This document shows positions 9,254 to 20,100 of a stretch of 64,000 bases of DNA, in pieces (the stretch's first letter is position 1; the number at the start of each line of letters is the position of its first letter). The DNA is from Pictodentalium vernedei (Eukaryota > Mollusca > Scaphopoda > Dentaliida > Dentaliidae): assembly GCA_031216915.1 (NCBI GenBank), contig CM062296.1, positions 665,261,838-665,325,837 of the forward strand, given 5' to 3'. The position numbers and the translations under genes are program-made. A model generated the notes under the pieces. That model was not told the DNA's origin. It saw only the letters and a program-made list of their open reading frames with translations, and did no database searches.

Positions 9254-9263
9254 TTGAATACCC

Positions 9264-9266
<3 letters not shown>

Positions 9267-9338
<72 letters not shown>

Positions 9339-9693
9339 TTGATGTTTAAGGTCACATACTTATGCACAATGGCTAATCGTGACCGTGACAGTTTTATAGG
9401 TGGAGGAAGCCGGAGTACACGGAGAGAACCACCAAGCAACGACGAGCAACTGTCAGCTCCTCAACATTCTAACTCTGTTCAAGCTCCGCTCAAGCAGGGT
9501 TACAGAGGGTGAAGACATATGTTCCATCGACGTGCAGTATGCCTTAGTACACGGCGTCATCGTGCCCCCATGTCGGCAACCGGGCTAAAGTGCCTTGCCC
9601 AAGGACACAACGTGAGTTGTCCCCGGACGGGGATCGGACCCGGGACCTCTAGCATAGAAGTACAACAGTCTACCACTGAGCCATCACGCTCCC
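9267..9693 (-). mobile_element. tRNA-derived SINE (B1 copy)
   Basis: The oldest-looking copy. Same target-site duplication (9254-9266 and 9694-9706) and same site as in A units, so it descends from the same insertion. The B-box region has drifted to GGGTCCGATCC and the A-box side reads TGATGGCTCAGTGG. The TTTA tail spans 9267-9340. Confidence 0.9.
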
Positions 9694-9706
9694 TTGAATA
9701 CCCTTA

Positions 9707-12131
9707 ACACTATCATACATTATCCCTCATGAATTCTGAGTCTGATAAAAGAGGTTATGTTTACCTATTACATACCCATTTGCTGCCCCGAAAACAGCCG
9801 ATTTTATCAAAATTTTGACGTTTAGCAGCTTGTAGCGGGATTAACAAACGACTAGCGGAATATTCTATCTATGCACTTTGTAAGACCTGCCAATGTCCAA
9901 TCGTTCTTGAAAATCGCCAACAAGCAGTTAGCGAAATCCACAGAAAATGTAAATTTTAAGCTTTTAAGGGGTATCTCTCCTTATCCAGTCTAAAATAGGT
10001 TAAGTTTCATTCTTTTAAACACCCTTACTACTTACAAAACTGATCCTCTGTGAATTCTACGCGAGTAAAAGAAGTTATATTTCTCTGTTACATATCCATT
10101 GGGTGCTCCTTGGTGTCTGAAAACAATCCATTTTATCAACATTTTGATGTTTAGCAGCTCGTGGAGAGTTAACGAATGCTCAACGGAATATTTTGTCCAT
10201 GTAACTTGTAATGTCACATGAAGACCAGTGAATGGCCATTTTTTCTTGAAATCTACAAGATGTTTTTAAAGAAATCCAGGGAAAACATGAAATTTTAAGT
10301 CTTTGATGGGTACCCGCTGTTTAACCAGCCCAAAACGGGTTAAGACCAGCACTAAATGGGTTAATGCTTGGTCTGATGAATTCCACTTCCAAAGAAGGAG
10401 GTTATGTTTATCTCGCAGGTACACATTGCGTGCAATGGGTGCCCAAGAACAGTCCATTTTCTCAAAATTTCTATGCTTTTCATCTCTGGAGAGTTAACAA
10501 ACGCTTACCGGAATATTTTGTCTATGTAACCTGGTAATGTCACTCCAAGACCTGCAAATGGTCAATTTTTCTTGAATACTTACTAGATTTTTTGGAGAAA
10601 TCCACAGAAAACTGGAATTTTAAGCTTTTAAGGGGTACATCTTAACCAGGCGAAAATGGGTTAAGACCTCGATTTTTTGAATACCCTTACTACTTACTAA
10701 ATTTTTCTCTGTCAGTTTTGCATCCGGTAAAAGAAGTTATGTATCTCTGTGGCATTCCCATTTGTTGTTGTTGGTGTCCAAAAACAGACTATTTTTTCAA
10801 AATGTTGACATTTAGCAGCCCATGGAGGGTTAACAAATGCTTACTGGAATATTTTATCCATGCAACCGGTAATGTGACTCCAAGACCTATCAATGGCCAT
10901 TTTCTGTTGAAAACTTACAAGATGTTTGTAACGAAATCCGCGGAAAACATAAATTTTTTTTAGCTTTTGATGGGTATCGCTAATAACAACCCCAAAAGGG
11001 GTTAACGCTTGGGTTTTTGAATACCCTTATTACTTACAAAAATGGTCCTCAGTGAATTCCACTTCCAACAAAGGAGATTATGTGTAACTCTCGAACATAC
11101 ATTGCGTGCTGTGTGTGTCCAAAAACAGCCCATTTCAACAAAATTATGATGCTTGGCATTCTGTAGAGGGTTAATAAACGCTCAGCGGAATATTTTGTCC
11201 ATGCCACTTGTAATGTCACACAAAGACCTGCAAGTAGACAATTTTTCTTGAAAACCTATGGAATGTATTTAGAGAAATCCACAGAAAATGGGAATTTTTA
11301 GATTTTTAAGGGGTCTCTCTCTTTAGCCTGCCCAAAATGGGTTAAGACTTCGTTTTTTGAATACCCTTACTACTTACAAAAATGTTTCCCTATAGATTGT
11401 GCGCTCGAGGAAGGAAATCACTTTTCTTTGTGGCGTACCCGTTGGGTGCCGTTGGCGTCCAAAAACAGCCCAGTTTATCACAATTTTGACTTTTAGCAGC
11501 CCGTGGAGGGTTAACAAATGCTCACCGAAGTATTTTGTCCATGCAACTTCTATTGTCACATCAAGGCCTGGGAGTGACAATTTTTTCATGAAAATCTACA
11601 AGACTCGTTTAGAGAAATCCACGGAAAAACCTGAATTTTTTAGCTTTTTGGGGGTATTGCTGTTTAACCAGCCCAAAACGGGTTAATGCTTGGTTTTTTG
11701 AACACCATTATTACTTACAAAAATGATCTCCGCTGAATTCCACTTCAAATAAAGGAAGTTATGTTTATCTATCTTGTATCGTTTGGGTGCTCTGGGGGCC
11801 TGAAACCGGCCCATTTCATCAAAATTTCGATGTTTGGCAGCCTGTGGAGGGTTACCATATGCATCGCCTAATATGTCGTGTGTATCAAAGGTCGTGACAT
11901 GGGCAGGTCTAGAAATGATGAATGTTTAAAAAAAATCCTAAAGACGTGTTTCGAGAAAGTGCCGATAAACCCCAATTTTGGCAGTTTTTTGCCAATTCTG
12001 GCGAAATAAGGGTTAAATCGAAAATTCCGCTTCGGTACATTTTTAGATTTTTTGCCCCTCTATGCGTGTGCCAAATTGTGTGAAAATCGGTTCGAAAATG
12101 GCTTCTGAATCGTACGGACAAAAATGTGTGG
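9707..12131. repeat. 340-bp satellite array (B1)
   Basis: Monomer junctions fall at about 9696, 10018, 10679, 11019, 11359 and 11700; the 661-bp gap holds two monomers, the others give 322, 340, 340 and 341. This is the cleanest view of the 340-bp period and shows about seven monomers. No foreign segment interrupts it. It ends with the retroposon-like 3' end and poly-A. Confidence 0.9.
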
Positions 12132-12298
12132 AAAAAAAAAAAAAAAAAAAAAAAACTAGACTTTATGATTCTGGAGAATCATGGCTTTTCCCGATGAGAT
12201 TCCATGATTCTTCATGACCCCCACAGTGTCTGATGAATTGTTTTTAACTGTCTCACTGAAGTTCCTTCATTGATGTTATGAGAAAGGTGAGTATAGTA
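12132..12298. other. B-type left end before the retroposon
   Basis: Poly-A (12132-12153) then ACTAGACTTTATG, the hairpin ATGATTC-TGGA-GAATCAT (12165-12182) and the conserved segment that leads to the insertion site. No hairpin cassette is present. Confidence 0.75.
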
Positions 12299-13284
12299 GT
12301 CTCAAATGACTTGGCTCGATCCTAATTAACACCATAATTATGGAAACACTGGAACTACCAGCGCGACTGAAGAGAACAATAGCAGCTCTGGGCATCTCTT
12401 GCCCTGTCACCTGGACTGTCCGGGAGACAGGCAAGAGAGTCCATCTGAACTTGGAGTTCGTCATTGAAGATCACAACACCGCCACACCTTCTTCGGGGAG
12501 AGGTAGCACCTTTTGTGAGAGGAACCCCTCTCACACTGGTCCTCAGCCGAAGAAGCCTGGACCTGGCCCTGTAAAGAAGAAGAGCAAGAAGAAGAAGAGT
12601 CCGTCCACCAAGCGCCGGGATTCCAGGCGCCTGGAGGCCTTCCGGAATAGGAAGAAAGAGGTGAGCGAGAGTATGGAGGTCCTGGAGGCAGCTGCCAGTT
12701 CCCCTCCTAGTGCCACTAGTACACCCAACCAACTGCCAGCTCCTGAGCCGGTACTGTTGGATGAGGAACGTCTGGTGGAGACTGAGGAGGAACCGGAGGT
12801 TGCCTTTTCACCACCTCCCACCCCTCACTCCCCACTTCCTTCTCTACCGGACAGCCAGGGTGTGTCAATCTCAGCAACACAGCCACCTAAGTCTGCAGTC
12901 GCCGCCGAAGAAATAAGGAGAATAATAGAGATGGGAAGGCGGGCAGTTGAGATGGGAAACCGAATCGCCTCCGAAACCCACGAGTTCAGGGAACAATCAA
13001 AAGCAGATCTCAAAAAGGAATTAGACGCAATCCATTCACCAAACTCAACAATAAACTCAACATCGTCGACTTCCACATCACAATCTCAACCACCTCCAAA
13101 GAACAAGAGCCGAAAGAAGCCTAGACGGGGTTAAGCCACCTCCCTCCTTCCTTTTCCTCCTCCACCACGCCTTGACATCCTACAACAACAACAAACAGCT
13201 AACGAGGGTTGAAGGGGGCTTGTCCTTCAAATCGTCCCTGCGCGCCTTCGGCGCGTAAAACCATTTCGTTCGTCTCAAATGACT
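12299..13284 (+). mobile_element. Retroposon insertion with 13-bp target-site duplication
   Basis: An insertion of about 960 bp (12312-13271) is flanked by perfect direct repeats GTCTCAAATGACT at 12299-12311 and 13272-13284. B1 has one uninterrupted copy (6717-6729), so the empty site is documented within the array. There are no terminal inverted repeats or long terminal repeats. The 13-bp duplication points to target-primed retroposition. The 5' leader before the ATG is only 28 bp. The 3' end carries two potential hairpins (GAAGG...CCTTC at about 13210-13228; CGCGCC-TTC-GGCGCG at about 13239-13255) and ends near TTTCGTTC without a poly-A tail. No reverse transcriptase frame is present, so it is non-autonomous: a half-LINE (ORF1 only) or 5'/internally shortened LINE derivative. 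Confidence 0.85.
12340..13134 (+). CDS. ORF1-like protein of a non-autonomous retroposon
   Basis: An uninterrupted 264-codon frame, the longest in the window, wholly inside the retroposon. Layout: N-terminal block 1-45 with WTVRETGKRVHLNLEF at 25-40; strongly basic region at about 69-107 (KKKSKKKKSPSTKRRDSRR and FRNRKK); proline- and acid-rich region at 118-175; a predicted amphipathic or coiled-coil helix at about 189-231; a Ser/Thr-rich stretch at 233-250; and a basic tail (KNKSRKKPRRG). Basic and coiled-coil parts fit an RNA-binding ORF1 chaperone. From memory, the KSPS..RRD..R...F pattern recurs in uncharacterised transposon-linked proteins of cnidarians, molluscs and lancelets. GC content and codon use are clearly higher and different from the AT-rich flanks. 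The frame is intact, so insertion is recent or the protein is useful to the element. The family is not identified. It could also be a domesticated or cargo frame, but nothing supports that. Confidence 0.75.
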   Translation: METLELPARLKRTIAALGISCPVTWTVRETGKRVHLNLEFVIEDHNTATPSSGRGSTFCERNPSHTGPQPKKPGPGPVKKKSKKKKSPSTKRRDSRRLEAFRNRKKEVSESMEVLEAAASSPPSATSTPNQLPAPEPVLLDEERLVETEEEPEVAFSPPPTPHSPLPSLPDSQGVSISATQPPKSAVAAEEIRRIIEMGRRAVEMGNRIASETHEFREQSKADLKKELDAIHSPNSTINSTSSTSTSQSQPPPKNKSRKKPRRG

Positions 13285-13600
13285 CAGTTGATAAAAAAAT
13301 TGTTTAGGTAAAAACCATCATTAACGGTGGAGTGGGTTAATATCAATATCGTCGTCCGACAAGTTAATGACCCACAAAAGGAGTTATGTTTGTTTCACAC
13401 ATACCCACTGAGTGCAGTGTCTATTTGAAAATGGTCCATTTTATCTCAAATGTATCCAAAATATTGATGTCTGGCAGCTTGTAGAGGGTTAACAAGTACT
13501 AACAGGAATATTTTTCCATGCAACTTGTAATGTCACACTAAGAACTGCAAATGGCCATTTTTCTTTAAAATCTTCCAAGATGTTTTCAGAGAAATCCCTG
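13285..13600. repeat. B-type left end, diverged satellite monomer (B2)
   Basis: Continuation of the segment split by the retroposon. From about 13345 it aligns with the degenerate 340-bp monomer of B1 (6800-7035), with GAGGGTTAACAAG, ATGCAACTTGTAATGTC and GGCCATTTTTC. Confidence 0.7.
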
Positions 13601-13980
13601 CGCATACGCTCTTTTCCAATTCGACGTGACGAAATGCGAAATTCATGTCTCTTCGTGGAAAGTGATGCCACAACTATTCATGAACAAGGAGTGAAAATTT
13701 CATGGAAATCTGCCTAGAATTGGTTGAGATATGGCGTTTTGGAGAGAGGAGGTAATTGTTTGAATTTGATCCTTCCTTTTCAAGCCAGTTCGAAAAAAGG
13801 GTCGGGAATGGGCGCAGAATCCTTCAGTGCCTCCTCGCTGGAGCAAGTCCACTTAAATGTTACAATTGTGTGTGACTGGTGGAGAGTTGACTGTAAATGG
13901 AAGTTGCTTCTTTAAGACAGCCACCAGGGACCCCAACACAACCTTTAAACCTACGAGAATCTCAGAAGTTTAAAGTCAAG
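13601..13980. other. Unrecognised segment homologous to the A left segment
   Basis: No gene seen. It aligns loosely with about 950-1110 of A1. The perfect A-type hairpin is imperfect here, reading CTAGAATTGGTTGAG. Confidence 0.55.
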
Positions 13981-14760
13981 AGAAATTGGCGGTGATTGGG
14001 TTTCTGGCAGGCAGGAAAAGATTGACGAAGATTTGTATATTGGACATTAAAATAGCACTTCAGACATACACGAACGGTGTTCAGACCGCTGGAGGCAGCG
14101 ACTTGAAATTTTCAGAACTTGTTCTACGAACCCTGGCCGACATTTTGGGATCTGTTTGGAGTGTCCGGACCGCGTGGAAAACACCACGCATCGCTTGGAA
14201 TGTGAGAGTACTATTCGTCCCGACTCTATCAGTTTAGAATGGACACGGGCAGTGTTGTAGACGACTGTAGAGCTGCGATTGAGCATAACGTCCCAGGTTT
14301 CGGTGCCGCATTGCCTAACCAGCTCCAAAAGGGCGGCGGGGGAGGGGTATCCTGACACTATCTTTAAACCTTAGATAATCGTCAGAAGTTGAAGTGAAAA
14401 GAAATCGGCGGTGAGTAGGTTTTTTGGCGGGTAACGATTAACGAAAATTTGCCAATTAGACATTAAAATTGCACTTCTCACAAACATGAAGCGTGTCTAG
14501 ACCGCTGAAGGCAGCGACATCTAAGTTTCAGAACTTGTTCTACGCACCCTGGCCGACATTTTGGCATCTGTTGCGAGTGTCGAGGCCGCGTGAAGAACAC
14601 CACGCATCGCGTGGAAAGTGAGAGTACTATTCGTCCCGACTCTATCAGTTTGGAATGGACTTGAGAACTGTTGTAGACTACTGTAGAGCAGCGATTGAGC
14701 ATGAAGTCGGAGTTTCTTGTGCCAAATTGCCTAACCAGCTCCAAGGTATGATTTTTCGTC
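13981..14760. repeat. 404-bp repeat, two copies (B2)
   Basis: Anchors GACATTAAAAT-like at 14043 and GACATTAAAATT at 14459 (416 bp apart). Both are much closer to the B1 copies than to A copies. The G17 run of B1 is replaced here by a broken purine tract near 14331-14347. Confidence 0.85.
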
Positions 14761-15112
14761 TGTACATCGCCCAGATCGACTGTAGTTTATACCGTTACCA
14801 TACGTTGAGGTAGCCTTTTGTCATTTTTGCCACTTTCGCCCCAGATTTGAGGGTACCTTCCTTCAATCCCATTTTATAGCAAAATCTAGCCATGCTCCCA
14901 ACAACGCCCTCTCCCCGTCGGCCCGGGTGCTTCTAAAAATAGAAAGGTCAATGGGTAGGGGCCCGTTAGCAAACAAACGGGGGCAGGACAAGTGTACTTG
15001 ATGAAAAAACAGTTGTGTGGACATCCCCGGAAGTGAAAACCTATGCTCAGTGGCTGTAATCAAGATGTTAATTTAGACTCCCATTACGGCCAATATACTA
15101 TAGAATGCAATT
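14761..15112. other. B-to-A switch region of B2
   Basis: Up to about 14990 the sequence follows B1 (ACCGTTACCATACGTTGA, CCGTTAGCAAACAAACGGG). From 15113 it follows A units. The intervening bases match neither clearly. No gene seen. Confidence 0.65.
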
Positions 15113-15185
15113 GGGTGGGTGGCGGGCATCATCACTGGACCTAATGTTGTATTTCATGTTTTCTTTATATTCTATTTATTTTTTT

Positions 15186-15242
<57 letters not shown>

Positions 15243-15460
15243 CTCTCTCTCTTTCTCTCAGTTTAATTTGTGTTTGTCTATAATGTTTATAATATTTAGA
15301 TTTTGCTAGATTCTGTTATTTATGAAATACGTTCTGCCATATTGTAAATTATTAGTCACCGTACAGGAACGGAGGGGCTTCTAAGTGGTAAGCACTTGTC
15401 CTCCAATCCTGATTTGCATTGTCAAGTGGCAAATAAAATATGTTTAATCTAATCTAACAG
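15113..15460 (+). mobile_element. LINE 3'-end-like fragment with (CT)n (B2)
   Basis: Same fragment as in A units, with an interrupted CT tract (15188-15259, broken by CGATC and a TTT). Its left flank differs wholly from that of A units, which places the shared boundary at about GAATGCAA and so marks the fragment's or the recombination's left edge. Confidence 0.5.
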
Positions 15461-15554
15461 TAGGGGGGGGGGCATGAGTCCTAGGTAAAAAAACAGCAGA
15501 GGGCAGGTGTCCTAGGTAAAATAAACAGCATGGGGGGGGGGGGGGGTGTCCCCG
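15461..15554. repeat. G-tract minisatellite (B2)
   Basis: G runs of 10 (15463-15472) and 15 (15532-15546). The first run lacks the interrupting C found in A units (GGGCGGG). Confidence 0.75.
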
Positions 15555-16488
15555 CTAATTAATTTTAATAGCAGGCAGTTGTTCATGGGGCAGGTGCCCT
15601 ATCCCACTGCCCAGTATTCCAAATTTTCTATGGTACCTGGCCTTGACGGAAACAACATTTCAACAAGAAACAACGGGAAACTTATTTGCAATAAAGCTGC
15701 AAATATAAAGTTGATTTTAGGACCATTCCATGGACATTTTAAAGCCTACTGCGATATCAGCGTTTCTTACTCTCGTCCTTTCACCACACCGCAGTATTTT
15801 ACCAGAGTCGAGTTCTGACGTCATGCAAGTTTGACGGACATGCTTTCAATTTTGTTATTGACAACAACATATTTATAATTTCGTGCTTACTGATCCGAAT
15901 TTTGAAAACGACACACGCAATCGCGAAAGCGTTTTCTGAAAACCACGATTCTGTAAAAGGTTTTAGTGAAATTTGATTACTTTTTTATTTTCAATTTCCA
16001 TGGCTCTTGTTGAAAAGGTGCTAATCACTGGTCGTCCCAAACGAGATCAAAGACACGCCGTAGTTTAATAACAGACAGAGAATCTTCTAAGAATATACAT
16101 GCGCAATCCTAAAATGCAATAAATCAAGTGTTTTTTCACGTTTTATGAGAGAAATATGTCCAATTGTATCATTGAATCATTTTTAGGTATATGTGGGTGA
16201 GAAATTTTCTATACGGACAAAATACAGGCTAAATAAAATATTTGCCATTATTTTCCGCAGACGTAATTTTGTCTTTGCTTCTTGGGGAAATTTCTTTCTG
16301 CTAAATACAACGAAGGTGTGTTATTTGATGTGGTCAGAACCGTCCGGTGGTCGGGTCCGAAACCGCACCTCGTAGGAGATTTAGTGGGGGGGGGGGGGGG
16401 GGGGTCGATTTTACAAGTAATGTAGGCAGCGTACACGGCATGAGCTGTCTGTCTTTAATCCGACAAAACAGGGTTAAGGCTTGTTTTT
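15555..16488. other. AT-rich segment left of the SINE (B2)
   Basis: A-like with extra bases near 15605-15635 that A units have lost but B1 keeps (CCAAATTTTCTATGG). A G19 run at 16386-16404 replaces the GGGGGG of A units. No gene seen. Confidence 0.65.
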
Positions 16489-16498
16489 TTGAATACCC

Positions 16499-16501
<3 letters not shown>

Positions 16502-16553
<52 letters not shown>

Positions 16554-16903
16554 TTGGTGTTTAAGGTCACATACTTCTGCACAATGGCTAATCGTGACCG
16601 TGACAGTTTTAGAGGTGGAGGAAGCCGGAGTACCCGGAGAGAACCACCAAGCATCGACGAGCAACTGTCAGCTCCTCAACATTCTCTATTCAGGCTCCGC
16701 TCAGGCAGGGTTACAGAGGTTGAAGACATGTGTACCATCGACGTGCAGTGTGCCTTAGTACATGGGGACATCGTGCCCCCATGTCGGCAACCGGGCCAAA
16801 GTGCCTTGCCCAAGGACACAACGTGAGTCGTCCCGGACGGGGATCGAACTCGGGACCTCTAGCATAGAAGTACAACAGTCTACCACTGAGCCACCGCGCT
16901 CCC
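16502..16903 (-). mobile_element. tRNA-derived SINE (B2 copy)
   Basis: Target-site duplications at 16489-16501 and 16904-16916. Shortest tail, 54 bp of TTTA (16502-16555). The body is 4 bp shorter near 16683 than in A units. Confidence 0.92.
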
Positions 16904-16916
16904 TTGAATACCCTTA

Positions 16917-19089
16917 ATACTATCATACATTATCCCCCAGGAATTCTAAATCTGATAAAAGAGGTCATGTTTATCTATTGCATACCCATTTTGCTGCCCG
17001 AAAACAGCCGATTTTATTAAAATTTTGACGTTTAGCAGCCGGTAGAGGGATTAACAAACGACTAGCGGAATATTCTATCTATGCAATTTGTAAGACCTGC
17101 CAATGTCAAATTGTTCTTGAAAATCCCCAACAAGCAGTTAGCGAAATCCACGAAAATGTAAATTTTAAGCGTTTAAGGGGCATCTCTCCTTATCCAGTTC
17201 AAAATGGGTTAAGTTTCATTCTTTTAAATACCCTTACTACTGACAAACCTTAAATACCAATTAGATTCCATGATTTTTCTTGACCCCCACAGTGTCTGAT
17301 GAATTGTTTTTAACTGTCTCACAAAAGTTCCTTCATTGATGTTATGAGAAAGGTGAGTATAGTAGTCTCAAATGATTCGGTTTGGTTTTGATAAAAAAAT
17401 GTTTAGGTAAAACCCATCATTAATGGTAGAATGGGTTAATATCAATATCAATGTTTCCCTATCAGTTTTCCGTCCGGTAAAAGCCCATGAAGGGTTAACA
17501 AATGCCTACCAGAATAATTGACCCATGCAACTGGTCATATGACACCAAGACCTATCAACGGCCATTTTCTCTTGAAAACCCCACAAAATGTTTGTAGAAA
17601 TCCAGGGAAAACGATTTTTAAGCTTTTGATGGGTATCCCTGTTAACCTCCCCAACAGGGGTTAACGCTTGGCTTTTTGAATACCTTTATTACTTACAAAA
17701 ATGGTCCTCTGTGAATTCCACTTCAAACAAAGGAGATTATGTTTATCTCTCATGTATACATTAGGTGCTGTGCGTGTCTGAAAACAGTCCCATGTTAACA
17801 ACATTACGATGCTTGGCAGCTTGTAGATGGTTAATGTCACATAAACACCTACGAATAGTCAATTTGTCTTGAAACCCTACAAGTTACCGTTAGGGAAATT
17901 CACAGAAAATGGGAATTTAAAGCTTTCAAGGGATATCTCTCTTTAGCCTGCCCAAAATGGGTTAAGACGTTGACTTTTGAATACCCTTACTACTTACAAA
18001 AATGTTTCCATATAAATTGTACGCGCGATAAAAGAAGGAACTTTTCTTTGTGGTGTACCCTTTGGGTGCTGTTGGTGTGCAAAAACAGCCCATTTTATCA
18101 CAATTTTGACCTTCAGCAGCCCGGGGAGGGTTAACTAATGCTGACCGGAATATTTTGTTCATGCGACTTGTAATGTCACACCAAGACCTGCAAATAGCCG
18201 ATTTTTCTTGAAAACCTACAAGATGTTGTTAGAGAAATCCACAGAAAACGGGGATTTTAAGATTTTAATGGGTATCTCTCTTTAACCAGCCCCAAATGGG
18301 TTAAGACGTCAAATTTTGAATACCCTTACCACTTTCAAAAATATTTTCCGATCAATTTTGCGTCCGATAAATGAAGGCCCCTTTCTCTGTGGTACATCGT
18401 TTGGGTGCTGTTGGTGTCTAAAAACAGCCCATTTTATCACAATTTTTCCGTTTAGCAGCTCGGGGAGGGTTAACTAATGCTGACCGGAATATTTTATCCA
18501 TGCAACGTGTAATGTCACACCAAGACCTGAGAGTGACCAATTTTTCTTGAAAATCTACAAGACTCGTTTAGAGAAATCCACAGAAAACATTAAGTTTTGA
18601 GCTTTTTTGGGGTATTGCTGTTTAACCAGCCCAAAACGGGTTAACACTTGGTTTTCTGAACACCCTTATTACTTACAAAAATGATCTTCGGTGAATTCCA
18701 CTTCCAATAAAGGAAGTTATGTTTACCACTCGGGTATCGTTTGGGTGTTGTGGGAGTCTGAAACCGGCCCATTTCATCAAAATTTCGATGTTTGGCAGCC
18801 TGTGGAGGGTTACCATATGCATCGCCAAATATGTCGTGTGTATCAAAGGTTGTGTCATAGGTAGGTCTAGTAATGATGGATGTTTAAAAAAAATCCTAAA
18901 GACGTGTTTCGAGAAAGTGCCGATAAACCCCAATTTTGGCAGTTTTTTGCCAATTCTGGCGAAATAAGGGTTAAATCGAAAATTCCGCTTCGGTACATTT
19001 TTAGATTTTTTGCCACTCTATGCGTGTGCCAAATTGTGTGAAAATTGGTTCGAAAATGGCTTCTGAATCGTACGGACAAAAATGTGTGG
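16917..19089. repeat. 340-bp satellite array (B2)
   Basis: A-type order of monomers, including the intruding GATTCCATGA segment (about 17263-17450). It differs from A arrays by lacking the CTTACAAA duplication (single copy near 17690) and by several private substitutions. Confidence 0.9.
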
Positions 19090-19245
19090 AAAAAAAAAAA
19101 AAAAAAAAAACCCAAAAAAAAAAAAAAAAAAAAAATAATAATCCGTAGAAAAACAATAGTCTTTTCCAGAGGGAAAAGCCTAAAAAAAAAAAAAAAAAAT
19201 AATAATCCCTAGAAAAACAATAGTCTTTTCCAGAGGGAAAAGCCT
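19090..19245. repeat. Poly-A tracts with two hairpin cassettes (A2)
   Basis: Cassettes at 19134-19181 and 19198-19245. The poly-A between them is only about 16 bp, the shortest in any two-cassette unit. Confidence 0.75.
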
Positions 19246-20100
19246 AACAAGATTTTTCGATTTCAAGAAATCGAGAGATTCACCTATTCCGCTTGTCTTT
19301 TTAGGCAGCGACGAAATAAGATTGCATATAGAGCTGGTAGTTTTTTAGGCTATATTAAGTGCATAGCCGATAGAAAACTCCCTACAGTGTCTAACAATTC
19401 TTTCGGCAATACTCTTTCACATTGGCGTGAATGCTGTATGCTTAATCTCCAAGTTAGGGCTAAATAGCAAACCCGTTGAACAGATCGCGTGTACTTAATA
19501 ATAACAACATGTGCATGTGTGACACCATACATTGTGGCGAACGTTTTCACAGCAGCCATCCCAAACATTCAGCGTTTGTACCTGAAGCTCACCCGAACTC
19601 GGTCATATTATTAGAAAGTCCCGAAACCAAGCATGGGCCTCGAGGCAGCCGCCCCTCTCTCTCAACCCACACCCCGAACGTGCACATACCCTCTCCTGAT
19701 ATTCAACATGATAGAATGGGAAATTGGTGTCGCTCTCTGTGTGAAAAGATGCGGTAACTATTTGTGAAGAATGAGTGAAAAAATGATGGAAATCGGCCAA
19801 GAATTGGCCGAGATATAGCGTTTTAATGAGTTGAGGTAATTGTTTGAATTTGGTCCCGTTCTAGCCGGTGCGACCTGACGCTGGGTATATGTCTGGGGTT
19901 GTGGCACTGCTCCCCCTGTGGGGTAGTTCCGCTTGAAATCGTGGATTCTCAGTTTCTGGTGGAGAGACGCTGGTGACTGAAAGATGCATTGTGTACACTG
20001 GCGCCAAATGGACCTCGCCAAGCTGGTAACAGTTAGATATTTGTCAGAAATGAAAAGTGGACAGTAATCGCGCTTGGGTTAATGGCGAATAGGCGGTAAT

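Larger units (their letters stand above)
6533..12131. repeat. Macrosatellite unit B1 (diverged)
   Basis: A 5599-bp unit sharing the order 404-bp repeat pair, G minisatellite, AT segment, SINE and 340-bp array, but with many substitutions and small indels against A units. It lacks the hairpin cassettes and the LINE-like fragment. It has one more 340-bp monomer than A units and no intruding GATTCCATGA segment in its array. It is the outgroup within this window. Confidence 0.9.
12132..19089. repeat. Macrosatellite unit B2 (B/A hybrid)
   Basis: A 6958-bp unit, about 5985 bp without its private retroposon insertion. The left part (to about 14.88 kb) matches B1: same ACTAGACTTTATG start, same hairpin, same B-type 404-bp pair. 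The right part (from about 15.11 kb) matches A units, including the LINE-like fragment and the GATTCCATGA segment inside the satellite array (about 17.26 kb). It lacks the 8-bp CTTACAAA duplication that A units have near 5124-5140, so its right part is sister to A rather than a recent A copy. Confidence 0.85.

Noticed and set aside
12299-13284. DNA transposon or LTR-type element for the ORF-bearing insertion
   Set aside because: No terminal inverted repeats, no long terminal repeats, and a 13-bp target duplication that fits target-primed retroposition better.
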